Shown here: positions 50,181 through 61,304 of the stretch, one piece after another
Layout of the letters: every line of letters starts with the position of its first letter
Numbering within the stretch: the stretch's first letter is position 1
Assembly (NCBI RefSeq): GCF_004798685.1
Contig: NZ_CP039291.1
Location: 2,542,001 to 2,606,000 of the forward strand
DNA from: Cellulomonas shaoxiangyii
GTDB taxonomy: Bacteria; Actinomycetota; Actinomycetes; Actinomycetales; Cellulomonadaceae
Direction of reading: 5' to 3'
Length of the DNA: 64,000 nucleotides
The notes under the pieces: generated by a model
What the model saw: only the letters and a program-made list of their open reading frames with translations
Databases searched by the model: none
Told to the model about the DNA's origin: nothing
Position numbers and translations under genes: made by a program

Positions 50181-51247
50181 GCCACCACCCCGTCGTCGTG
50201 CTGCTGTGCGCGTGCGGCGGGTGCCGCCGCGCGGCCCGTGCCGCCGACCGCGGTCGCGGCGCGCACCGTCTCCAGCGGCTCGGCGTACGCACCCGCGCCG
50301 AACCGCGACCAGTACCGAGCCGTGGCCCGCACGACGTCGGGGGCCATGTAGTCGCGGTGCGCCTGCGACGCGAACGCGGCGAGCATCTCGAGCTTGGCGT
50401 CGAGGAACCCGTCGACGGGCACGAACCGGTCCGGGCGGTAGTCGATCGTCCCGGACGGGCTCTGGAAGCAGGCCAGCGACGGCACCTGCCGCGTCGCGAC
50501 CGCGACGGCCTCGTGCACGGCCCGGTGGTCCTGGTGCCGGTCGTTGCGGGAGTGCGTGTAGCAGATCGTGGGTGCCACGTCGGCGACGGTCCGCTCGACG
50601 ACCTCGATGAGCCCGTCGGCCTGCGCCATGCGCGTGTCCGGGAAGTCGTGCAGGAACAGCCGCGCGCCGATGACGGCGGAGGCGGCCAGCGCCTCGCGAC
50701 GTCGCGCGTCCGCGTCCCCGCCGACCGCGCCGCCGGACATGGTCAGGACGACCACCGTGTCGCCGGCCGCGCGGTGCGACGCGAGCGTCGCACCGATGCC
50801 GATCTCGACGTCGTCGGGGTGCGCACCGACGGCGAGCACGACGGCGCCGGAGGACACGGTCGCGCGGCGGCGGCCCTCGGCGGCCAGGGCGGTCACCCGC
50901 TCGAGGAGCACGGCCGCGGCGAGGGGCTTGACGAGGAACTCGTCGGCGTCGCGCCGCAGCGCCTCGACCGCGTAGTCGACGCTCGCGAAGGCCGTCATGA
51001 CCGCGACCGGCACGCCCGGCGCGCGGGACCGGAGCTCGACGAGCAGCTCCAGGCCGCTCATGCCCGGCATCTGGATGTCGGTCACGACCGCGTCGAACGT
51101 GCGCTGCGCGACCTCGGCCAACGCGGACACCGGGTCGTGCACGACGGTCACGGACATGCCGCCGCGCCGGCTCAGCACCGTGCGCACGTACTGCGCGGTG
51201 TCGACGTCGTCCTCGACGACGAGCACCTCGTACTGCTCCCCCGCCAC
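50177..51247 (-). CDS. Response-regulator receiver fused to a PIG-L/LmbE deacetylase
   Basis: A 356-residue fusion. Residues about 7-118 form a receiver domain with acidic pair Asp13/Asp14, phosphoacceptor Asp57 (TDIQMPG), Thr85 and Lys107 (LVKPL). From about residue 134 a PIG-L deacetylase follows with the zinc motif GAHPDD (His143, Asp146) and the second metal/catalytic motif HQDHRAVH (His238 to His245). It is the first gene of the six-gene operon, GTG at 51247 with GGGGGGAG 5 bases upstream. Deacetylation of an N-acetyl sugar would be switched by phosphorylation from the operon's own kinase. No DNA-binding domain is present. Confidence 0.93.
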   Translation of the reverse strand: MAGEQYEVLVVEDDVDTAQYVRTVLSRRGGMSVTVVHDPVSALAEVAQRTFDAVVTDIQMPGMSGLELLVELRSRAPGVPVAVMTAFASVDYAVEALRRDADEFLVKPLAAAVLLERVTALAAEGRRRATVSSGAVVLAVGAHPDDVEIGIGATLASHRAAGDTVVVLTMSGGAVGGDADARRREALAASAVIGARLFLHDFPDTRMAQADGLIEVVERTVADVAPTICYTHSRNDRHQDHRAVHEAVAVATRQVPSLACFQSPSGTIDYRPDRFVPVDGFLDAKLEMLAAFASQAHRDYMAPDVVRATARYWSRFGAGAYAEPLETVRAATAVGGTGRAAAPAARAQQHDDGVVA

Positions 51248-51378
51248 CCTGGCTCCCCCCACCGGCTGGCGCAACGCTAACCCGCCCGAGCGGCCGCGGC
51301 ACACCGCGCCCGTCCGGCGCGCACGCCTCTGACCAGGCACTTCGGGACGTTCGGGGACGAGGCGGGCACGCCGCGCAC

Positions 51379-51409
51379 GCCCCGGCGCCGCGGGTGCGGC
51401 GGCCGGGGC
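51379..51409 (-). terminator. Hairpin between the symporter gene and the six-gene operon
   Basis: GCCCCGGCGCCGC (51379-51391), the loop GGGT, and GCGGCGGCCGGGGC (51396-51409) pair with one bulged base. It lies 22 bp after the symporter stop on the minus strand. The remaining 130 bp before the RR-deacetylase start contain a TAGCGT element (-10 like) and the GGGGGGAG ribosome site. Confidence 0.75.
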
Positions 51410-51430
51410 GCGCGGTCGAGGCCGGGCGCG

Positions 51431-52888
51431 TCAGGGGCGCAGGCCCGCTGACTCCTCCCGCGCCGGGACGGTCGCGTCGGTGACGTCGGTCGTGGCCCGC
51501 TCGTCGCGTGCCTCGGCGACCTCGTCGCGGAACAGGTCCTCCGCCGACCCCGACTCGTACCTCGCCACGTCGAGGATCCCCTCCCGCTTGGCGACGATCG
51601 CCGGCACCAGCGCCTGTCCGGCGACGTTCACCGCCGTCCGGCCCATGTCGAGGATCGGGTCGATCGCCAGCAGCAGGCCGACGCCGGCCAGCGGCAGGCC
51701 CAGCGTCGACAGCGTCAGGGTCAGCATCACGACGGCCCCGGTGAGCCCCGCCGTCGCGGCGGAGCCGACCACCGACACGAACGCGATGAGCAGGTAATCC
51801 AGGACGGACAGGTCGACGCCGAACAGCTGCGCGACCGTGATGGCGGAGATCGCGGGGTAGATCGAGGCGCAGCCGTCCATCTTGGTCGTGGCGCCCAGCG
51901 GCACGGCGAACGCCGCGTACGAGCCGGGGACCCCGAGGTTCCGCTCCGTGACGCGCTGCGTCACGGGCAGCGTCCCGATCGACGAGCGCGACACGAACGC
52001 GAGCTGGATCGCCGGCCAGGCGCCGCGGAAGAACGCGCCGACCCGCAGGCCGTTGGCGCGCAGCAGCACCGGGTAGACGACGAGGAGGACGACCACGAGG
52101 CCCGTGTAGACCGCGACGGCGAACGTCGCGAGCGGCCCGAGCAGGTCCCAGCCGTAGGTGGCGACGGCGCGCCCGATGAGGCCCAGCGTCCCGAGCGGCG
52201 CCAGGCGGATGACCCACCACAGCACCTTCTGCACGACCGCGAGCGCCGAGCGGCTGAACGCGAGGAACGGCTCGGCCGCCGTGCCGGTGCGCAGCGCGGC
52301 GATGCCCACGACCAGCGCGATCACGACGATCTGGAGCACGTTGAAGTCGATCGACGTGTCGGCGCTCAGCGCGCCGTCGGCCCCCGCCTCGACGCTCGTC
52401 TCGCCGCCGAGGCCCAGGAAGTTGCCCGGGATCAGGCCGTTGAGGAAGTCGAGCCAGCTGCCGGTGGTGCCGGGCTCGACGGCCTCGTCGGTGCTCAGCG
52501 TCGTGCGGGCACCGGGCCGGAAGACCAGGCCGAGCGTGATGCCGACGGCCACCGAGATCGCCGCGGTGATCGCGAACCACAGCAGGGTCTGGCCGGCGAG
52601 GCGCGCCGCGTTCGTCACCTGCCGCAGGTTCGCGATGGACGCCACGATCGCCAGGAACACGAGCGGCGGGACGATCGCGCGCAGGAGCGTGACGAACGCG
52701 GAGCCGATCTCGCTCAGCGTGGTGGTCAGCCAGTTGGCGTCGCCCTCGGCGTTGACGGGGCCCATGCGCAGGGCGATCCAGCCGAGCAGGACGCCGAGGC
52801 CGAGACCGAGGAGCACCTGGACGGTGAAGGACGGCATCCGCAGGCGACGCCTCGGCTGCGCGGACGTGGTGGTGGGGCTGGAGGACAC
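51431..52888 (-). CDS. DAACS-family dicarboxylate/amino-acid:cation symporter (possibly cystine)
   Basis: A 485-residue transporter of the glutamate/dicarboxylate symporter family with eight to ten hydrophobic segments. The hallmark elements are the serine-rich stretch AFVSRSSIGTLPVTQRV, the unwound segment VPLGATTKMDGCASIYPAI and the cation/substrate motif AIDPILDMGRTAVNVAG. The C-terminus is acidic and cytoplasmic. I chose the GTG at 52888 because GAAAGG lies 9 bases upstream; an ATG at 52933 is also in frame. It is preceded by a 27-codon leader peptide ending in a Cys-containing motif, which suggests control by cysteine supply and fits a TcyP-like cystine uptake role. Confidence 0.9.
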   Translation of the reverse strand: MSSSPTTTSAQPRRRLRMPSFTVQVLLGLGLGVLLGWIALRMGPVNAEGDANWLTTTLSEIGSAFVTLLRAIVPPLVFLAIVASIANLRQVTNAARLAGQTLLWFAITAAISVAVGITLGLVFRPGARTTLSTDEAVEPGTTGSWLDFLNGLIPGNFLGLGGETSVEAGADGALSADTSIDFNVLQIVVIALVVGIAALRTGTAAEPFLAFSRSALAVVQKVLWWVIRLAPLGTLGLIGRAVATYGWDLLGPLATFAVAVYTGLVVVLLVVYPVLLRANGLRVGAFFRGAWPAIQLAFVSRSSIGTLPVTQRVTERNLGVPGSYAAFAVPLGATTKMDGCASIYPAISAITVAQLFGVDLSVLDYLLIAFVSVVGSAATAGLTGAVVMLTLTLSTLGLPLAGVGLLLAIDPILDMGRTAVNVAGQALVPAIVAKREGILDVARYESGSAEDLFRDEVAEARDERATTDVTDATVPAREESAGLRP

Positions 52889-53011
52889 GGTGGGGCGCCT
52901 TTCGAGCGGGCGCGCGACGGCGCCGGTCGGCATGCGTGCCCGGTCTCGGCACGCGGCGTGCGGGGCGCCCGGGGCGGGCGCGTGGCTGTCCGGTCGCGCC
53001 GGACGGCGTCG

Positions 53012-53030
53012 GCCGAGCGCGCGGCTCGGC
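53012..53030 (-). promoter_or_regulatory. Stem-loop between leader peptide and symporter (possible attenuator)
   Basis: GCCGAGC (53012-53018) and GCTCGGC (53024-53030) form a 7-bp stem with loop GCGCG; CGGC at 53004-53007 and GCCG at 53031-53034 can extend it past a 4-base bulge. It lies about 30 bp downstream of the leader peptide stop on the minus strand, where an attenuation structure or a ribosome-site sequestering hairpin would be placed. Confidence 0.55.
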
Positions 53031-53035
53031 GCCGT

Positions 53036-53066
53036 TCAGCGCGGGAGATCAGCGCGGGAGGTCAGC
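53036..53066. repeat. 13-bp tandem repeat with stop codons in three frames after the leader peptide
   Basis: GCGGGAGATCAGC (53041-53053) and GCGGGAGGTCAGC (53054-53066) are adjacent copies, with TTCAGC before and GCGGGAAGG after. On the minus strand they give TGA at 53062-53064 (the leader stop), 53049-53051 and 53036-53038, 13 bp apart, one in each frame. Confidence 0.88.
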
Positions 53067-53145
53067 GCGGGAAGGCGCGACAGAGCGCGCTGGCGACCCG
53101 GCGCAGGTCGACGGCGCGGCGCTCGATCGCGTGCCACGTGCTCAC
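53062..53145 (-). CDS. Cysteine-type leader peptide upstream of the symporter
   Basis: A 27-residue peptide read from GTG at 53145: MSTWHAIERRAVDLRR followed by VASALCRAFPR. The core VDLRRVASALCR closely resembles the short 'putative leader peptides' annotated upstream of sulfur, cysteine and transport genes in actinobacteria, whose conserved Cys and Arg codons act in ribosome-mediated attenuation. GGGGGA lies about 8 bases upstream of the start. The stop is followed by a tandem repeat with stops in all frames and a hairpin, then by the DAACS symporter 173 bp downstream. It is too short for ordinary gene finders. Confidence 0.72.
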   Translation of the reverse strand: MSTWHAIERRAVDLRRVASALCRAFPR

Positions 53146-53388
53146 GTGGGTGTTCCCCCGGTCCGTCGTGACGGGCCGCACTGCCGTGGCCCCGTCCAGT
53201 GCCAACAGCGTCCCACCGGCGCGCATTCCGTGCGGCCGGGGCGGCCGGGCCGGCGGTCCCCGACGGGGCGCGTCCTGGTGTGCCCGCCCGCCCCGCTCCG
53301 CCCCTCCCGATGAGTTGGCGGCGGCGCGCGGGTCGGACGCAGGTGGACGCACGACGCGTCGAGCGATGCACCCACGAAGGAGCCACCC

Positions 53389-54261
53389 ATGACCGAGACC
53401 GCCACCCACCGCATCCTCGAGGTGCCCGGCGCACGCATCGCGTACGACGTCCGTGGCCCCCTCCCCACGGCGGGTGAGCCGCCGCTCGTCCTCATCGGCC
53501 AGCCGATGGACGCGTCCGGCTTCGGCACGCTGGCCTCGCACTTCCCCGACCGCACGGTCGTCACGTACGACCCGCGGGGCCTGGGCCGCAGCACGCGCAG
53601 CGACGGGACCACGACGCAGGACCCGCGCCAGCAGGCGGCGGACCTGCACGCGCTGGTCGCGGAGCTCGGCGGCGGCCCGGTCGACCTGTTCGGGTCGAGC
53701 GGCGGCGCCGTGACCGCGCTCGCGTGGGTGACGGAGCACCCGGGCGACGTGCGCACCCTCGTGGCGCACGAGCCGCCGCTCCTGGGCGTGCTGCCCGACG
53801 CGGAGCACGCCCGCGCGGCGAGCGCACGCGTCGACGCGGCGTACCAGGCGCACGGCTGGGGCCACGGCATGGCCGCGTTCATCGCGCTGACGTCGTGGCA
53901 GGGCGAGTTCCCCGCCGACTTCCTCACGGAGCTGCCCGACCCCGCGGCGTTCGGCATGCCGGCCGAGGACGACGGGGGCCGCGACGACCCGCTGCTGTCG
54001 GGCGCCGCCGCGGCCGTGACGGCGTACGAGCCGGACGTGGCGCGGCTGCGGGCCACGTCGACCCGCGTCGTGCTCGCCGCGGGCATCGAGAGCCGCGACA
54101 TCATCACGTGGCGCACGACGCACGCCCTCGCCGACCGGCTGGGCACCGACGTCGCCGTCTTCCCGAGCAACCACGGCGGGTTCCTCGGCGACGAGTTCGG
54201 CATGCCCGGCCAGCCCGAGGCGTTCGCGACGCGCCTGCGCGAGGTGCTCGCGGAGGGCTGA
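53389..54261 (+). CDS. Alpha/beta-fold hydrolase
   Basis: A 290-residue hydrolase of the proline-iminopeptidase/epoxide-hydrolase-like group. It has PPLVLIGQPMDASGFGTLASHF, VVTYDPRGLGRSTRSDG, the nucleophile elbow PVDLFGSSGGAVTALAW (Ser-Gly-Gly), TLVAHEPPLLGVL and a C-terminal His in PSNHGGFLGDEFG. The acid lies in the intervening strand. GAAGGAG precedes the ATG by 7 bases. It is transcribed divergently from the symporter and ends at a hairpin. The substrate is unknown. Confidence 0.9.
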   Translation: MTETATHRILEVPGARIAYDVRGPLPTAGEPPLVLIGQPMDASGFGTLASHFPDRTVVTYDPRGLGRSTRSDGTTTQDPRQQAADLHALVAELGGGPVDLFGSSGGAVTALAWVTEHPGDVRTLVAHEPPLLGVLPDAEHARAASARVDAAYQAHGWGHGMAAFIALTSWQGEFPADFLTELPDPAAFGMPAEDDGGRDDPLLSGAAAAVTAYEPDVARLRATSTRVVLAAGIESRDIITWRTTHALADRLGTDVAVFPSNHGGFLGDEFGMPGQPEAFATRLREVLAEG

Positions 54262-54273
54262 CGCCCCACCGCA

Positions 54274-54305
54274 CCGGGCCCGCCGCAGCACGGCGACGGG
54301 CCCGG
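54274..54305. terminator. Hairpin after the alpha/beta hydrolase gene
   Basis: CCGGGCCCG (54274-54282) and CGGGCCCGG (54297-54305) pair around a 14-base loop. It lies between the convergent hydrolase and FBP-domain genes and may terminate both. Confidence 0.7.
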
Positions 54306-54323
54306 CGGGCGTGCCGTGCGCCG

Positions 54324-54830
54324 TCAGCGCGTGCTGAGCACCTCGCCCACGAACCGCGCGGACCGCTCGCGCAGCCCGGCGACCCGGCGCGCGACGATCT
54401 CCTCGCGCACGGACTCGACGTCCGAGCCGGCCTCCGTGCGCGTCGGCGGGCGCCGCACGTTCGCGGAGCACAGGAAGTCGGTGCAGATCAGCGTGCCGAT
54501 GGTGTTGCCGCGCCGGCCGGACGCGCCGCCGCGGCGGGCGACGTACAGCGTGACGTCCTCGGTGACGACGACGTCCTCGCACCACGCGCACACGGCGCGG
54601 CGTCGCACGCGTGCGGTGCGCTCACCGGAGCGCAGCAGCACGCCGGTCGGCTCGGCGTCGACCTCCAGGACGACGTACGCGGACAGGGGCGCCTTGCGGT
54701 CGCGCCAGCCCAGGTAGTCGAGACGGTCCCAGTCCAGGGCGTCCAGGTCGGGCAGGGTCGCCTGGGTGGCCTCGCGGCGGCTGGCGTTGACGAACGAGCT
54801 GCGGATCTGCTTCTCGGTCAGGGGGTGCAT
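54324..54830 (-). CDS. FBP-domain (FusB-like, EF-G-associated) zinc protein
   Basis: A 168-residue protein starting MHPLTEKQIRSSFVNASRREA, the conserved opening of the FBP family. It contains a treble-clef type cysteine set (CAWCEDV and ICTDFLCSANVR) that probably binds zinc, as in FusB-type proteins that act on EF-G and modulate translation. The helical N-terminal half (LDALDWDRLDYLGWRDRKAPLSAYVVLEVDAE) matches the family. The cellular role in this organism is not established. Confidence 0.85.
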   Translation of the reverse strand: MHPLTEKQIRSSFVNASRREATQATLPDLDALDWDRLDYLGWRDRKAPLSAYVVLEVDAEPTGVLLRSGERTARVRRRAVCAWCEDVVVTEDVTLYVARRGGASGRRGNTIGTLICTDFLCSANVRRPPTRTEAGSDVESVREEIVARRVAGLRERSARFVGEVLSTR

Positions 54831-55329
54831 GTCGGGCTCGGCTTCCGTGGGTGCGGGCAGCCGCCGAGGGCCGCGGGCCTGCGTGCGCAGACCGACGGGC
54901 GCGCGGGTGCGCTGTCCGGAGGCAGCGCCGGGCCGGCGGTTCGGCGGCGGGGACGGACGTGCCGCGTCCGCTCCCCCGACGCGCCCGGGCCGTGCCGACG
55001 GCCGACGGCGGCACGCAGGTGCTGCCGCGGTCGGCGCCGTCACCGTGGCGGCGTGCGCGGCGGAGCCGTCGTCACGTCACCGCGGGAGGCGGTGGGTCCG
55101 GGGTGTCAGGGGCGCGCGACGCGATCGCGCGCGGACACCGAGCAGGCCTGCACGGCCACCTCGCGCTCCGCGGTCTCGTCCCGCACGTCTCGCTCCCGGT
55201 TCTCGGTCCTGCCCGTGCCGTCCGGCGAACGTGAGGGACGCGCGGACCGGACGAGTGTACGCCGCACGCACCGCGGCCCCTCCCGGAGCACTCCGGGAGG
55301 GGCCGCGAACGTGCGGTTCTGCGCTGAGG
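54831..55329. other. 499-bp gap between the FBP and helicase genes
   Basis: No convincing coding sequence is seen here. It holds the promoter region of the FBP-domain gene and, near its right end, the strong helicase terminator (55272-55307). The several open frames on both strands are Arg/Pro/Ala-rich artefacts of the base composition. Confidence 0.6.
55272..55307 (-). terminator. Terminator of the DEAD-box helicase gene
   Basis: Perfect 16-base arms CGCGGCCCCTCCCGGA (55272-55287) and TCCGGGAGGGGCCGCG (55292-55307) with the loop GCAC, 22 bp past the helicase stop on the minus strand. Confidence 0.9.
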
Positions 55330-56811
55330 TCAGCGGCTGCGGCGCGAGCCGGCGCGGCTGCCCATCGACATGCCGACGGCTCCACCGCGCGACGCGGGCG
55401 CGCCCTCGCGGCGACGGCCGCCGTCAGCGCCCTGCCCGCCACCCGCGGTGCCGGCGCGACGGGCGTCTCCGCCCGGACGGCCACCGGTGCGCGCACCACC
55501 GGAGGTCGCGCCACCGGAGGTCGCGCCACCACCGCGGCGGCCACGACCGCCCGCGGCACCGCCGCCGCCACCGCCCCGGCGACCGGACGACGTCCGGACC
55601 GGCTCGGCGACGACGGGCGCCGGAGTGACGTGGGCGGCCTGCTCGCCGACCAGCGCCGTGAGCGCGGGGTCGCCGGCACGCACGCGGCGGGGCGTCACCT
55701 TGATGCCGGCGAGGCGCGTGAGCGTGCGGACCTCGGACTCCTCCTGCGGGAGGACCAGGGTCGCGACCGCGCCCTCGGACCCGGCGCGGGCCGTGCGGCC
55801 CGAACGGTGCAGGTACGCCTTGTGCTCGGCCGGCGGGTCGACGTGGACGACCAGCTCGACCTCGTCGACGTGGATGCCGCGGGCCGCGATGTCCGTCGCG
55901 ACGAGCACCCGCACGCCGCCGTTGGAGAACGCCTCGAGGTTGCGCTCGCGCGCACCCTGGCTGAGGTTGCCGTGCAGGTCGACCGCGGGCACGCCCGCCG
56001 CCGTCAGCTGCTTGGCGAGCTTCTTGGCCTGGTGCTTCGTCCGCATGAACAGCACGCGACGGCCGGTGCCGGACGCGAGCTGGTGGACGACGTCCTTCTT
56101 GGCGTCGACGCCGTCGACGAGGAACACGTGGTGCGTCATCGCCGAGACGGGCGACTCGGCGCTGTCCACGGCGTGCCGCAGCGGGTTGCGCAGGAACCGC
56201 TGGACGATCAGGTCCACGCCGTTGTCGAGCGTGGCGGAGAAGAGCATCCGCTGCCCGTTCGGGTCGGTCGCGGCCAGGATCCGCTTGACGCCCGGGAGGA
56301 AGCCGAGGTCGGCCATGTGGTCGGCCTCGTCGAGCACGGTGATCTTGATCGCGGCGAGCGAGACGACGCCCTGCTTCATCAGGTCCTCGAGGCGGCCCGG
56401 GCAGGCGACGACGATGTCGACGCCGGCCTTGAGGACCGACTCCTGGGGACGCTGCGAGACGCCGCCGAAGATGGTGGTGACGTGCAGGCCGGCGGCCTTG
56501 GCCAGCGGCTCGAGCGTCGCGGCGATCTGCGACGCGAGCTCACGCGTCGGGGCCAGCACGAGCCCGCTGGGGCGGCCCGGCACGCGGCGCACGCCCTGCA
56601 CGCCGGCGACGAGGCCGGCCAGGCGGGCGACGAGCGGCAGGCTGAACGCGAGCGTCTTGCCGGAGCCGGTGCGGCCGCGGCCGAGGACGTCGCGACCCGC
56701 GAGCGTGTCGGGCAGCGTCGCGGTCTGGATGGGGAAGGCGTCCGTCAGGCCACCTTGGGCGAGGGAACGGACGAGGACCTCGGGCACGCCGAGGGAGGAG
56801 AAAGTAGGCAC
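55330..56811 (-). CDS. DEAD-box ATP-dependent RNA helicase (RhlE-like)
   Basis: A 493-residue helicase. Motifs in order: Q-motif region DAFPIQTATLP, motif I GRTGSGKTLAF, Ia PTRELASQI, Ib PGRLEDLM, II VLDEADHM, III FSATLD, IV VLFMRTKHQAKKLA, V ATDIAARGIHVDEVE and VI HRSGRTARAG. The C-terminal 110 residues are Gly/Arg-rich (RGG-like), with two copies of SGGAT from a 15-bp repeat. Such proteins remodel RNA and ribosome assembly intermediates, often at low temperature. GTG at 56811 is preferred (GAAAGG upstream); an ATG at 56859 would add 16 residues. Confidence 0.95.
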   Translation of the reverse strand: MPTFSSLGVPEVLVRSLAQGGLTDAFPIQTATLPDTLAGRDVLGRGRTGSGKTLAFSLPLVARLAGLVAGVQGVRRVPGRPSGLVLAPTRELASQIAATLEPLAKAAGLHVTTIFGGVSQRPQESVLKAGVDIVVACPGRLEDLMKQGVVSLAAIKITVLDEADHMADLGFLPGVKRILAATDPNGQRMLFSATLDNGVDLIVQRFLRNPLRHAVDSAESPVSAMTHHVFLVDGVDAKKDVVHQLASGTGRRVLFMRTKHQAKKLAKQLTAAGVPAVDLHGNLSQGARERNLEAFSNGGVRVLVATDIAARGIHVDEVELVVHVDPPAEHKAYLHRSGRTARAGSEGAVATLVLPQEESEVRTLTRLAGIKVTPRRVRAGDPALTALVGEQAAHVTPAPVVAEPVRTSSGRRGGGGGGAAGGRGRRGGGATSGGATSGGARTGGRPGGDARRAGTAGGGQGADGGRRREGAPASRGGAVGMSMGSRAGSRRSR

Positions 56812-56997
56812 AGGTTGGTCGCCTTTCGCGGCGTTCGTGGGGGCGTCCGCCAGCACCACGAGCCGGGACGCGGGCCTGCTCCCGAGTCGTTACCGGGGCG
56901 GGGCCGTGACCAGTGTGCCTCATGTTCGACCTGGACGCACCGACGACTCGCTCACACCACGGCCCCGCACCGGGCGGCGAGTGGGCGCGGGCCCGCC

Positions 56998-60620
<3,623 letters not shown>

Positions 60621-60621
<1 letters not shown>

Positions 60622-61304
60622 CACGCGGCTCCCTCGTCCGCGCCGGCGTCCTCGCCCGACCACACGACCATCTCGGCGCGGCTCGGGTCGAACCCGTTGC
60701 ACGGGTTGTTCACCTGGGGGCAGTTCGAGACGACGACGAGCACGTCGCGCTCGGCGCGCACGCTCACGCGCAGGCCGGGCGCGGAGATCCCGTCCACGAT
60801 GCCGAGCGCGCCGTCGGCGTCGACCGGCACGTTCATGAACCAGTTGACGTTCGACACCTGGTCGCGCTTACCCATCCCGTACCGCGACAGCTCGGCGAGG
60901 AAGTTGTCCGCGCAGGCGTGCTGCGCCCACGTGTGGTGGCCGTAGCGCAGCGCGTTCGACTCCTTCGAGCAGGCCCCGCCGAGCGTGTCGTGGCGCTCCA
61001 CGTCGTCGTCGACGACCGTCAGGAGCGCGTCGCCGTCCGCCGTGCGCAGCACCGAGCCCCGCACGAGGAACACCGACCCCTGCTCCGCGAGCGTGGCCTG
61101 CGCGCTGTAGGCGTTCGCGGTGTCGTGCGCGTCGTAGGCGAGGAAGTCGACGGCCTGGTTGCCGTCGACGTCGACGACCGTCAGCACCTGCCCCCGTCGC
61201 AGCACGTGCGACCAGGGCGAGCGGGGCGCGACGGTCTCGCGGTGCAGCACGCGGCCGAAGGTGTGGCGCCCGGCAGCGCTCGCCGGGCTCGTCGTCGTGG
61301 TCAT
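60621..61304 (-). CDS. DUF1989 urea amidolyase-associated protein 2 (carboxyguanidine deiminase subunit candidate)
   Basis: A 227-residue DUF1989 protein. Conserved elements include the N-terminal RGQVLTVVDVDGNQAVDFLAYDAHDT (with the aspartate cluster), CSKESNALRYGHHTWAQHACADNFLAELSRYGMGKRDQVSNVNWFMNVPV in segments (Cys and His residues likely binding zinc), and NCPQVNNPCNGFDPSRAEMVVW at the end. UAAP2-type proteins form with UAAP1 the enzyme that converts carboxyguanidine to allophanate in guanidine degraders. The stop overlaps the carboxylase start by one base; the start overlaps the other DUF1989 gene by 4 bp. Confidence 0.9.

Noticed and set aside
53146..54591. Upstream extension of the leader peptide frame on the minus strand
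   Set aside because: It runs opposite the alpha/beta hydrolase and is Arg/Pro-rich; only the last 27 codons look like a leader peptide, with the conserved VDLRR core.
55106..55291. Small minus-strand gene in the 499-bp gap
   Set aside because: No ribosome site, overlap with the helicase terminator, and Arg/Val-rich composition typical of shadows.
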